Below, piece by piece: positions 1-8,103 of a stretch of 37,582 nt of DNA. Under the pieces are notes generated by a model. It worked only from the letters and a program-made list of their open reading frames with translations. It was not told the origin of the DNA and ran no database searches. Source of the stretch: Candidatus Nitrosopumilus sp. (GTDB lineage Archaea > Thermoproteota > Nitrososphaeria > Nitrososphaerales > Nitrosopumilaceae); assembly GCA_003331425.1 (NCBI GenBank), contig QOOS01000011.1:1-37582 (forward strand), written 5' to 3'. The stretch's first letter is position 1, and each line of letters begins with the position of its first letter. The position numbers were made by a program, and so were the translations under genes.

Positions 1-560
1 AATTCTTTGACATCTACTGGAATCTTCCCTATTGCTTGAACTGCATCTGTGTGAAAAATGATATTATTTTCATGGCAAATTTTGGCAATTTTTTGAATTG
101 GTTGAATGGTTCCAACTTCATTATTTCCAAACATTACTGAAACAATACTTGTTTTCTCAGAAATTGTATTTTCTAAATCTGATATGTTGATCATGCCAAA
201 TTTATCTACTGGCAGATAATCTACTTTGAATCCTTTTGAATTTAATTTTTTACAAGGTTCTAAAACTGCATCATGTTCAATAGATGTTGTAATGATATGA
301 CTAGATGGAAATTGTGATGTAATTCCATTTATTGCAGTATTGTTAGATTCTGTTCCTCCAGATGTAATCAAAATTTCTGCAGGATCTGCATTAATAATAG
401 ATGCAATTTGCTTTCGTGCTTTATTGACAGCTTTACGTGTTAATCTTCCTTGTCTATGAATGGATGATGGATTTCCATATTGTTCTTTAAGATAAGGTAA
501 CATTGAATTTAATACATCATCGTGAATTCGCGTTGATGCTGCATTATCTAAGTAGATCAA
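1..560 (-). CDS. Cysteine desulfurase (NifS/IscS family), N-terminal part
   Basis: This PLP enzyme takes sulfur from cysteine and passes it on as a persulfide. The visible 186 residues are the N-terminal half. They show the family start YLDNAAST, the PLP-phosphate loop ITSGGTESNN, the cofactor-stacking histidine in TSIEHDAV, the segment FGNNEVGTIQPI, and the HTDAVQAIGKI motif with the PLP-binding Asp. The catalytic lysine and the sulfur-carrying cysteine lie beyond the window edge, so the subtype cannot be told. The start is TTG, overlapping the larE stop as TTGA, which points to translational coupling. Its place directly after larE suggests it feeds sulfur to NPN cofactor synthesis (inference). 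It could also serve general Fe-S or tRNA thiolation. Confidence 0.93.
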   Translation of the reverse strand, partial: MIYLDNAASTRIHDDVLNSMLPYLKEQYGNPSSIHRQGRLTRKAVNKARKQIASIINADPAEILITSGGTESNNTAINGITSQFPSSHIITTSIEHDAVLEPCKKLNSKGFKVDYLPVDKFGMINISDLENTISEKTSIVSVMFGNNEVGTIQPIQKIAKICHENNIIFHTDAVQAIGKIPVDVKE

Positions 561-1354
561 TTTGAAATCACATTAATTTTTCCAGGCTTGTATCCACCTT
601 TATCTATCTCAACTGAAGTAAATCCAATTAATTTCAATTTTTCACTTAATTGATTGACAATATTCTCATCAAAAATTGATATCTTTTCTTTATCGACTTC
701 AATTTTTGCACAACCTTGAATGTCTCTAACTCTAACTTGTTTTAGTTTGGTAATCTGTTTAACAAGAGTCTCACCTAATTCAATTCGAGTTAGTCTTTCT
801 GCAGTTACTCTTTGACCCCAGGGAATTCTAGATGCTAAACATGAATTTGCTGGTCTATCATGAACAGACAATCCAACAGATTTGGCAATATCTCGAATCT
901 CTGATTTGAAAAATTTAGTTTCTACAAGTGGACTTCTAATCCCATTTTCCTTTAATGCTTGAATTCCTGGACGATAATCACCTAAATCATCTAGGTTGGT
1001 TCCATCAACTATGATTTTTACATTATGGATTTTAGCTAATTTGATTAAATGATCTCCTAACTCCATTCTACAATGAAAACATCGATTTGAGTCATTTTTG
1101 ACAAAATCTTCATTTTCTAATTCACTATAATCTAAAATCATTTGCTCAATGCCTATTTCTGAACAAACTTGTTTTGCTGATAGAAGTTCTTCTTGTGACA
1201 ATGTTTTGTAATCTGCAGTAACTGCAATTGCAGAACTTCCTAATGCTTGAAAAGCAGCATATGCAACAACTGCACTGTCTACTCCTCCTGATAACGCAAT
1301 CATTACTTTACTTTTATCTGCAAACCATTCTACTAAATTATTTAATTTTACCAT
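557..1354 (-). CDS. larE: LarE, ATP-dependent sulfur transferase for NPN cofactor
   Basis: LarE adenylates the carboxylates of the pyridinium dicarboxylate nucleotide made by LarB and converts them to thiocarboxylates. The 265-residue protein has the PP-loop ATP site SGGVDS at residues 22-27. The sulfur-donor position is Cys172 in PANSCLASRIPWG, matching the sacrificial Cys176 of Lactobacillus plantarum LarE. It also has Cys92 and Cys95 in RCFHCR. This three-cysteine set is known from LarE homologues such as that of Thermotoga maritima, which hold a [4Fe-4S] cluster instead of sacrificing their own cysteine. The ATG start shares its A with the larC stop (TAATG), and the stop overlaps the next start, so larC-larE-desulfurase reads as one coupled operon. 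Confidence 0.92.
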   Translation of the reverse strand: MVKLNNLVEWFADKSKVMIALSGGVDSAVVAYAAFQALGSSAIAVTADYKTLSQEELLSAKQVCSEIGIEQMILDYSELENEDFVKNDSNRCFHCRMELGDHLIKLAKIHNVKIIVDGTNLDDLGDYRPGIQALKENGIRSPLVETKFFKSEIRDIAKSVGLSVHDRPANSCLASRIPWGQRVTAERLTRIELGETLVKQITKLKQVRVRDIQGCAKIEVDKEKISIFDENIVNQLSEKLKLIGFTSVEIDKGGYKPGKINVISN

Positions 1355-2577
1355 TATGACCCCTCTATTTTTTCAATTTCTTTTCTCAAAAATAATTCAA
1401 CATCTCTAATTGGTTTATCCAGAGTTTCAGAGATATTTTTCAAATCTTCAAATTCTATTTTAAAGTGAGTTTTTTCCTTGTAAGTTGATTTTTTATAATT
1501 TATTTCAAAGGATTTGCCTTCAAAGGTTAATGAGAAACTATGATTTGTTCTAGAAACAATTAACCGATTAGAATCTGATATTCTGATTCCTAAAGTACCA
1601 GTTTCCAATACTAAAATATCTGTGATTGTTTCAATTTTTTCATCATCACACATTATAGAAATCAAGTTAGTTGGTCTTCCTTTTTTTGTAATTCCTGGAT
1701 AAATTGAAATATCTTTTGCACCTACTTTCATAATTTTTTCAATCAAATATCCTAAAATCTCTCCTGAAACATCATCTACATTTGTCTCAAGAATCTTAAC
1801 TGAATCCATCTCCGTTTTTCCTTGATTGCCTTGAACAATTTTTAATACATTTGAGAATGATTCAAAATCTTTTTGACCTGCCCCATAACCAATTGAACTA
1901 ATATTCATTGAAGGATAATGTTCCACTGAATTATCTGTCAAATTTACTAAAATACAAGCTCCAGTTGGAGTTGTTAACTCTTCATTTGCATTATTTCCTT
2001 TAATTATTAACTTAGAATTTTTAAAAATTTGGAGAACTGCACTTGCAGGATTAGACATTGTTCCATGAGAAAAACTAACAGTTCCACTTCCAACTGATAC
2101 TGGCAAACAAACAATTTTCTCCTCAAAGAATTTCAATTTTTCACATGCAATAGTAACTCCAACTATGTCTATCAGTGTATCAATACTTGATGCCTCGTGA
2201 AAATGAACTGAATCTTCAGATATACCGTGAATTTTAGATTCTGATGAAATTAAAGAATTAATGCATGATTCTGCAAATGATCTTGCTTTATCTGAAAGTT
2301 GTAATTCATTTACCGAATTAATTATTGCATTTTTTATCTCAACTCCTTTTCTTTCAGAAATATTTTCATCAATTTCTAAGATTAATTCCGTTGACTCAAT
2401 TCCATTTTTTTGAATTTTTTGAAAATCTATTTTATTAATTTTTGAATCTGGTAGAAATTTTACTATTTTTTTTATTCCTTCCACGATCTGATTTTTATCT
2501 GCTCCTAAATCCACTAAAGAACACAAAAGCATATCTCCTGAAATTCCTGCTATTTGTGGATCAATAACGATAACCAT
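1354..2577 (-). CDS. larC: LarC, nickel insertion protein for NPN cofactor
   Basis: LarC is the CTP-dependent nickel insertase (cyclometallase) that finishes the nickel-pincer nucleotide. The 407-residue protein has the typical N-terminus with GISGDMLL near residues 12-19 and the His-rich VHFHEASSIDTLIDIVG segment around residue 124. It also has the TTPTGACIL segment and the late LETNVDDVSGE motif. In L. plantarum the gene is split in two by a programmed frameshift; here it is one uninterrupted frame. The ATG is 26 bp from a TATA box on the minus strand at 2598-2607, so the mRNA may be leaderless. It is the first gene of the larC-larE-cysteine desulfurase operon. Confidence 0.92.
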   Translation of the reverse strand: MVIVIDPQIAGISGDMLLCSLVDLGADKNQIVEGIKKIVKFLPDSKINKIDFQKIQKNGIESTELILEIDENISERKGVEIKNAIINSVNELQLSDKARSFAESCINSLISSESKIHGISEDSVHFHEASSIDTLIDIVGVTIACEKLKFFEEKIVCLPVSVGSGTVSFSHGTMSNPASAVLQIFKNSKLIIKGNNANEELTTPTGACILVNLTDNSVEHYPSMNISSIGYGAGQKDFESFSNVLKIVQGNQGKTEMDSVKILETNVDDVSGEILGYLIEKIMKVGAKDISIYPGITKKGRPTNLISIMCDDEKIETITDILVLETGTLGIRISDSNRLIVSRTNHSFSLTFEGKSFEINYKKSTYKEKTHFKIEFEDLKNISETLDKPIRDVELFLRKEIEKIEGS

Positions 2578-2597
2578 GATTAAAAATTATCAAAAAT

Positions 2598-2607
2598 GCT
2601 TATAAAT
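2598..2607 (-). promoter_or_regulatory. TATA box for larC operon
   Basis: On the minus strand this reads ATTTATAAGC, a strong archaeal TATA box centred about 26 bp before the larC ATG. The position implies transcription starts at or next to the start codon. Confidence 0.65.
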
Positions 2608-2636
2608 TCGCCTAATATTTCGACTATTTCATTAGA

Positions 2637-2645
2637 TTTATAATT
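2637..2645 (+). promoter_or_regulatory. TATA box for mdh-larB
   Basis: TTTATAATT is centred about 26 bp before the ATG at 2667. This spacing favours that ATG over the in-frame TTG at 2658. Together with 2598-2607 it makes a compact divergent promoter in an 89-bp gap. Confidence 0.55.
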
Positions 2646-2666
2646 TCAAATTTAGCATTGATTTTC

Positions 2667-3581
2667 ATGATTACAATTATTGGATCTGGCAAAGTCGGTG
2701 GAGATGCAGCTTTATTTTCAGCATTAAAGAAACTAGATGATCAAATCTTGTTACTTGATGTTGCAAAAGGATTACCACAAGGTGAAGCCATGGATATCAA
2801 TCACATGTTATCTGAACAAGGTATTGATGTAGAAGTCAAGGGTTCAAATGACTATGAGGATATTCGAGGATCAAATATTGTAGTGGTAGTAGCAGGTTCT
2901 GCCAGAAAACCTGGAATGACAAGAATGGACTTGCTAAAAATTAATGCTTCAATTGTAAAAAGTGTCACAGAAAATATTAAAAAATACGCAGATGATTCCA
3001 TGATTATCCCAGTTTCAAACCCATTGGACCCAATGGCCTACATTACTCAAAAAGTATCTGGATTTGATAGAAGTCGAGTGTTTGGAATGGGTGGAATGTT
3101 AGATTTATCAAGATTTAGACAATTTATTCATGAATCTACTGGTCATTCCCGAGATTCTATTAGAGGATTAGTAATTGGTGAACATGGAGAAAATATGCTT
3201 CCTTTACCAAGATTTTCATCAGTTTCTGGAGTTCCACTTTCATCATTCTTACCAAAAGAAAAATTAGATGAGATTGTTCAAAACACAAAACAAGTTGCAG
3301 CTAAAGTAATTGAATTAAAGGGTGCCACAGTACATGCACCAGGAAATGCAATATCTGCAATTATTGAAACAGTAGTTAGAGATAGAAAACAAGTCATTCC
3401 AGTAGCAACTTATCTTGATGGTGAGTATGGTCATTCTGATGTTACAATTGGTGTACCTGCTGTAATTGGTAAAAATGGTGTAGAGAAAATTATTGAGTTA
3501 GATCTTAATGATGAAGAAAGAACTATGTTTGACAAAGGTGTCGCTAATGTCAAAGATGCACTTTCTGGTATTGAAATCTAA
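2667..3581 (+). CDS. mdh: Malate dehydrogenase (LDH/MDH superfamily)
   Basis: Cytosolic enzyme for malate plus NAD(P)+ to oxaloacetate. The 304 residues start [12 protein letters not shown] with the Rossmann glycines. Asp31 at the end of the second strand suggests NAD preference. The substrate loop is ARKPGMTR, with Arg80 in the position that selects malate over lactate, and Arg86. The catalytic pair is Asp146 (MLDLSRF) with His173 (IGEHGE), plus Arg149. I chose the ATG at 2667 over the TTG at 2658 because of TATA spacing and fit to the family N-terminus. It is followed 33 bp later by larB and is divergent from larC, so it sits inside the NPN cofactor locus. This makes a link to a malate or hydroxyacid racemase worth testing. 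Confidence 0.93.
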   Translation: MITIIGSGKVGGDAALFSALKKLDDQILLLDVAKGLPQGEAMDINHMLSEQGIDVEVKGSNDYEDIRGSNIVVVVAGSARKPGMTRMDLLKINASIVKSVTENIKKYADDSMIIPVSNPLDPMAYITQKVSGFDRSRVFGMGGMLDLSRFRQFIHESTGHSRDSIRGLVIGEHGENMLPLPRFSSVSGVPLSSFLPKEKLDEIVQNTKQVAAKVIELKGATVHAPGNAISAIIETVVRDRKQVIPVATYLDGEYGHSDVTIGVPAVIGKNGVEKIIELDLNDEERTMFDKGVANVKDALSGIEI

Positions 3582-3614
3582 GCATTTTAGTATAGATGTC
3601 AATTATTATAATTA

Positions 3615-4394
3615 TTGAAAATCAATGAAATTTTAGAATCCGTAAAATCAGGAAAAATTTCTACCAAAGATGCAAAAAAACTTTTAACATTATATTCAAT
3701 TGAGGAAGTTGAAAATTTTGCAAAAATTGATGTTAACAGAAGTAAACGAAGAGGAGTTCCAGAAGTAATTTTTGCAGAAACTAAGGAATTAGATGATATT
3801 AAAAAAATCATTAAAAAGACTCTAGAAAAAACTAATTCTGTTCTTGTTTCAAGAATCAAAAAAGAGGATTACAAAAAATTACTTTTGTTCGTAAAAAAAT
3901 TAAAAGTTAAAATCTCGACAGGGAAAAATTCATCAACTATTTTGATATTTAAAAAACCAATTAAATTCCAAGGAGGAAAAGTTGGTATTTTGACAGCTGG
4001 AACTTCTGACATTGGAGTTGCTGAAGAATCTAGATTAATGTGTGAAGCAATGAACTGTGAATGTATCACAAGTTATGATGTTGGAGTTGCTGGAATCCAA
4101 AGAATATTTCCAATTTTAAAGAAAATGATTGAAGCGGATGTTGATTGTATTATTGTTGCAGCTGGAATGGAAGGAGCTTTGGCCACTTTGGTTTCTACCC
4201 TGGTAGATATACCAATTATTGGAATTCCGACATCAGTTGGATATGGATATGGCGAAAAAGGAATTGCAGCTTTAGCATCTATGTTACAAAGCTGCTCATT
4301 GGGATTATCTGTTGTAAATATTGATAATGGAATTGCTGCTGGTGGAATTGCTGCAAATATTGCAAATAGAGTCAATAAGAAAATAATTTCTTGA
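3615..4394 (+). CDS. larB: LarB, pyridinium carboxylase/hydrolase of NPN synthesis
   Basis: LarB carboxylates nicotinic acid adenine dinucleotide at C5 of the pyridinium ring and releases AMP, the first step to the NPN cofactor. The 259 residues hold a PurE-like C-terminal domain with GILTAGTSDIGVAEE (124-138), SYDVGVAGI (153-161), AAGMEGALATLV (182-193), IPTSVGYGYGEKG (204-216) and SVVNIDNGIAAGG. Cys227 in ASMLQSC matches the cysteine that forms the covalent intermediate in L. plantarum LarB. The N-terminal 110 residues are the family's charged helical domain. The start is TTG; an ATG at 3625 is out of frame. It is probably cotranscribed with mdh. PurE of purine synthesis is the only real alternative and fits less well. 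Confidence 0.9.
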   Translation: MKINEILESVKSGKISTKDAKKLLTLYSIEEVENFAKIDVNRSKRRGVPEVIFAETKELDDIKKIIKKTLEKTNSVLVSRIKKEDYKKLLLFVKKLKVKISTGKNSSTILIFKKPIKFQGGKVGILTAGTSDIGVAEESRLMCEAMNCECITSYDVGVAGIQRIFPILKKMIEADVDCIIVAAGMEGALATLVSTLVDIPIIGIPTSVGYGYGEKGIAALASMLQSCSLGLSVVNIDNGIAAGGIAANIANRVNKKIIS

Positions 4395-4411
4395 TTTGAA
4401 GTTTCAGATTA

Positions 4412-4422
4412 GATATATATTA
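4412..4422 (+). promoter_or_regulatory. TATA box upstream of the rpoH-rpoB-rpoA cluster
   Basis: ATATATATTA lies in the 103-bp gap before rpoH, about 80 bp before its ATG. This promoter would give a leader of about 55 nt, unlike the leaderless layout seen at many neighbouring genes. A GGGGG run at 4485-4489 precedes the ATG. Confidence 0.45.
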
Positions 4423-4497
4423 ACCCGAACGTGATTTTTTTCAGTTTGTGTGTATTATTTACTATTACATTTAATGTTCGATCTGGGGGCTTCTTAA

Positions 4498-4749
4498 ATG
4501 GCAATTAAGAAAAACCAAATTTTAGTACCAGATCATGTTTATGTTCCAAAACATGAAATTATTCCTAAATCAGAAGCTGAAGAAGTTTTAAAAAAATACA
4601 ATTGTAAACCAACAGAATTACCATTAATTTTCGTAAATGATCCTGCAATTATGGGACTTGGTGTAAAACCTGGTGATATGATAAAAATCACTAGAAATAG
4701 TCCAACTGCTGGTGAGAGTCTCTACTATCGATATGTGGTGGAGGTCTAG
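4498..4749 (+). CDS. rpoH: DNA-directed RNA polymerase subunit H (Rpo5)
   Basis: Small assembly subunit equal to the C-terminal domain of eukaryotic Rpb5. The 83 residues carry the family segments VPDHVYVPKHEII and LPLIFVNDPAIMGLGVKPGDMIKI, and end in the YYRYVVEV signature. It is the first gene of the polymerase operon. The SD-like GGTGGAGGTC at 4736-4745, just before its stop, sits at a good distance from the TTG start of rpoB, so the two are translationally linked. Confidence 0.97.
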   Translation: MAIKKNQILVPDHVYVPKHEIIPKSEAEEVLKKYNCKPTELPLIFVNDPAIMGLGVKPGDMIKITRNSPTAGESLYYRYVVEV

Positions 4750-4751
4750 AT

Positions 4752-7700
4752 TTGGCTGATCCTTCAAACAAACGTTGGCCAGTTATTCAAGATATTTTAA
4801 AACGTGAAGGTATTGCACGTCAACATCTTAATTCTTTTGATGAATTTTTAGAAAGAGGACTTCAAAGTATCATAAATGAAGTTGGACAAATTGATATTGA
4901 AAATGCTGAATATCCATATAAAATCCAATTAGGAAAAGTAAAACTTCAACAACCAAGAATGATGGAACTTGATGGTTCTATTACTCACATCACACCAGCT
5001 GAAGCAAGATTACGAAATGTTTCTTATTCTGCACCTGTAATGATGGAAGCTAGTGTTGTTGAAGATGGTAAAATTTTGGAATCAAGATTTGTTCATATTG
5101 GTGATGTACCAGTTATGGCAAAATCTAATGCATGTATTTTGAATAATTTCTCTAATCAAAAATTAATTGAACATGGTGAAGATCCAAATGATCCTGGCGG
5201 CTACTTTATCATTAACGGTTCAGAAAGAGTAATTGTTGGATTAGAAGATCTTTCTTACAATAAAATAATTGTAGATAGAGAACTTGTTGGTGGAAACACT
5301 GTTTTCAAAGCAAAAGTTTATTCTTCAATTGTTGGTTATCGTGCAAAATTAGAACTTGTAATGAAAAATGATGGATTGATAGTTGCAAGAATTCCAGGTT
5401 CTCCAGTAGACATTCCAGTTGTTACTTTAATGAGAGCACTCGGATTAGAATCTGATAAAGAAATTGCTTCAGTCGTTTCATTAGTTGATGAACTTCAAGA
5501 TGAATTAGAAGGCTCTTTTGAAAAAGCAGGAGATGTTCCTACAGCTAAAGACGCTATTGTTTACATCAGTAAAAGAATTGCACCTGGAATGTTAGAAGAA
5601 TTCCAAATCAAACGTGCTGAAACTTTACTTGACTGGGGTCTATTACCTCATTTAGGAAAACATCCTGAAAACAGAAAAGAAAAAGCACAATTCCTAGGAG
5701 AAGCAGCCTGTAAATTATTAGAATTAAAACTCAATTGGATTACTCCTGATGATAAAGATCATTATGGAAACAAAGTCATCAAATTTGCAGGACAGATGCT
5801 TGCAGATTTGTTTAGAACTGCATTTAGAAACTTGGTAAGAGATATGAAATATCAATTAGAGCGTTCAGGTCAAAAACGTGGAATTAACGCAGTTGCTGCA
5901 TCAATTCGTCCAGGAATTATTACTGATAAACTAAACAATGCTATTGCAACAGGAAACTGGGGTCGTGGTAGAGTTGGAGTTACACAATTACTTGACAGAA
6001 CAAACTATCTATCAACTATCAGTCATCTTAGAAGAATTCAATCACCACTTAGTAGAACTCAACCAAACTTTGAAGCAAGAGATTTGCATGCAACACACTT
6101 TGGAAGAATCTGTCCTAGTGAAACACCAGAAGGCTCAAACTGTGGTCTGGTAAAAAATCTTGCATTATCTGGAATCATTTCAGTAAATGTTCCTTCTGAG
6201 GAAATTGTTGAGAAATTATATGATCTTGGAACTGTACATTTCTTTGATGCAAAAGATGATTTGAAACAAGATGGAACTAGAATATTTGTCGATGGACGCT
6301 TAATTGGATATTACAAAGATGGACTTGAATTAGCAGAATCTCTTAGAGACCTTAGAAGAAATTCAAAAATACATCCACACGTTGGAGTTTCATTCCATAA
6401 ATCTGATGAACATAAAGAGGCTACAAGAAGATTATACGTAAATTGTAATGCTGGACGAGTTTTAAGACCATTAATAATTATCAAAGATAACAAACCATTA
6501 CTTACTCAAGATCTTTTAGATAAAATTTCAAAGAAATTACTATCTTGGAATGACTTGTTAAGAATGGGTGTCTTAGAAATGATTGATGCAAATGAAGAAG
6601 AGAACTGTTACATTACATTAGATGAAAAAGACTCAAAGAAACACACACACCTTGAAGTATTCCCACCAGCAATTTTGGGAGCAGGTGCATCTATAATTCC
6701 ATATCCAGAACATAATCAGTCTCCAAGAAATACATACGAATCTGCAATGGCAAAACAAAGTTTAGGATTTTCAACACCAATGATGAATACTAGTACCTAT
6801 GTTAGACAACATCTTATGTTATACCCACAAGTTCCAGCTGTTAATACAAAAGCAATGAAACTACTTGGATTAGAAGATAGACCAGCAGGTCAAAACTGTG
6901 TAGTTGCAGTATTGCCTTTTGATGGTTACAACATTGAGGATGCAATTGTTCTCAGTCAAGCTTCTGTTGATAGAGGATTAGGTAGAACTTTCTTCTTTAG
7001 AATTTATGATGCTGAAGCAAAACAATATCCTGGTGGAATGAGAGATTCATTTGAAATTCCAAATGCTGAAGATAATGTTAGAGGTTACAAAGGCGAAAGA
7101 GCATATAGATTGCTTGAAGAAGATGGTGTTGTAGCATCAGAGTCACCTGTTAAAGGTGGAGATATTTTGATTGGTAAAACTAGTCCTCCAAGATTTATGG
7201 AAGAATACAGAGAGTTTGAATCCTCTGGTCCTTATCGAAGAGATACATCCATTGGTGTAAGACCTTCTGAAGCCGGTGTTATTGACACAGTTGTAATGAC
7301 TCAATCTAACGAGGGTGGTAAAATGTATAAAATTAGAGCAAGAGATATGAGAATTCCTGAAATTGGCGATAAATTTGCTTCAAGACACGGACAAAAAGGT
7401 GTACTTGGAATTTTAGCAAAAGCAGAAGATTTACCATACACTGCTGAAGGTATGTCCCCTGATGTTTTGATTAATCCACACGCTTTCCCATCTAGAATGA
7501 CTGTTGGTATGATGATGGAATCCATTTGTGGAAAAGCTGCATCATTCCGTGGAAAGAGATTTGATGGTTCTGCATTCGTTGGAGAGAAAATGGATGAAGT
7601 TAAAGAAGTAATGGATGCACATAATTTCAAACATTCTGGTAAAGAAATAATGTATGATGGAAGAACTGGAAAAGCATTCCCAGTTGATGTCTTCATTGGT

Positions 7701-8102
7701 GTAGTATATTATCAAAAACTCCATCACATGGTTGCTGATAAAATACATGCAAGAGCACGTGGACAAGTTCAGATGTTAACCAAACAACCAACTGAAGGTA
7801 GAGCTAGAGGTGGTGGATTAAGATTTGGTGAAATGGAAAGAGATTGTTTAATTGCTTATGGTGCATCAATGATTCTAAAAGATAGATTGTTAGATGAATC
7901 TGATAAATCTGATGTGTTTGTATGTGAAAGATGTGGTTTAGTTGCTTATCATGATGTTAAACAAAGAAAATATGTTTGCAGAGTTTGTGGAGATAAAGCT
8001 AAAGTATCTTCAGTATCTGTAGCATATGCATTCAAACTATTATTGCAAGAAATGCAAAGTCTAAACGTTGCACCAAGATTGCTCATAAAGGAGAAACTCT
8101 AA
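4752..8102 (+). CDS. rpoB: DNA-directed RNA polymerase subunit B (Rpo2), unsplit
   Basis: Second-largest polymerase subunit, part of the catalytic cleft. The 1116-residue protein is one chain (many euryarchaea split it into B' and B''). Landmarks include CPSETPEGSNCGLVKNLAL in the fork region, GYNIEDAIVLS, the RHGQKGVLG active-site segment, GGGLRFGEMERDCLIAYG near the C-terminus, and a C-terminal zinc ribbon CERCG...CRVCG. The start is TTG at 4752, supported by the SD-like sequence at 4736-4745. The gene ends one base before the rpoA ATG. Confidence 0.98.
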   Translation: MADPSNKRWPVIQDILKREGIARQHLNSFDEFLERGLQSIINEVGQIDIENAEYPYKIQLGKVKLQQPRMMELDGSITHITPAEARLRNVSYSAPVMMEASVVEDGKILESRFVHIGDVPVMAKSNACILNNFSNQKLIEHGEDPNDPGGYFIINGSERVIVGLEDLSYNKIIVDRELVGGNTVFKAKVYSSIVGYRAKLELVMKNDGLIVARIPGSPVDIPVVTLMRALGLESDKEIASVVSLVDELQDELEGSFEKAGDVPTAKDAIVYISKRIAPGMLEEFQIKRAETLLDWGLLPHLGKHPENRKEKAQFLGEAACKLLELKLNWITPDDKDHYGNKVIKFAGQMLADLFRTAFRNLVRDMKYQLERSGQKRGINAVAASIRPGIITDKLNNAIATGNWGRGRVGVTQLLDRTNYLSTISHLRRIQSPLSRTQPNFEARDLHATHFGRICPSETPEGSNCGLVKNLALSGIISVNVPSEEIVEKLYDLGTVHFFDAKDDLKQDGTRIFVDGRLIGYYKDGLELAESLRDLRRNSKIHPHVGVSFHKSDEHKEATRRLYVNCNAGRVLRPLIIIKDNKPLLTQDLLDKISKKLLSWNDLLRMGVLEMIDANEEENCYITLDEKDSKKHTHLEVFPPAILGAGASIIPYPEHNQSPRNTYESAMAKQSLGFSTPMMNTSTYVRQHLMLYPQVPAVNTKAMKLLGLEDRPAGQNCVVAVLPFDGYNIEDAIVLSQASVDRGLGRTFFFRIYDAEAKQYPGGMRDSFEIPNAEDNVRGYKGERAYRLLEEDGVVASESPVKGGDILIGKTSPPRFMEEYREFESSGPYRRDTSIGVRPSEAGVIDTVVMTQSNEGGKMYKIRARDMRIPEIGDKFASRHGQKGVLGILAKAEDLPYTAEGMSPDVLINPHAFPSRMTVGMMMESICGKAASFRGKRFDGSAFVGEKMDEVKEVMDAHNFKHSGKEIMYDGRTGKAFPVDVFIGVVYYQKLHHMVADKIHARARGQVQMLTKQPTEGRARGGGLRFGEMERDCLIAYGASMILKDRLLDESDKSDVFVCERCGLVAYHDVKQRKYVCRVCGDKAKVSSVSVAYAFKLLLQEMQSLNVAPRLLIKEKL

Positions 8103-8103
8103 G

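Noticed and set aside
3615-4394. PurE (purine synthesis) identity for larB
   Set aside because: The N-terminal domain, Cys227 context and neighbouring larC and larE fit LarB better.
7301-7696. Minus-strand open frame of 131 codons
   Set aside because: Shadow of rpoB, with no recognisable domain.
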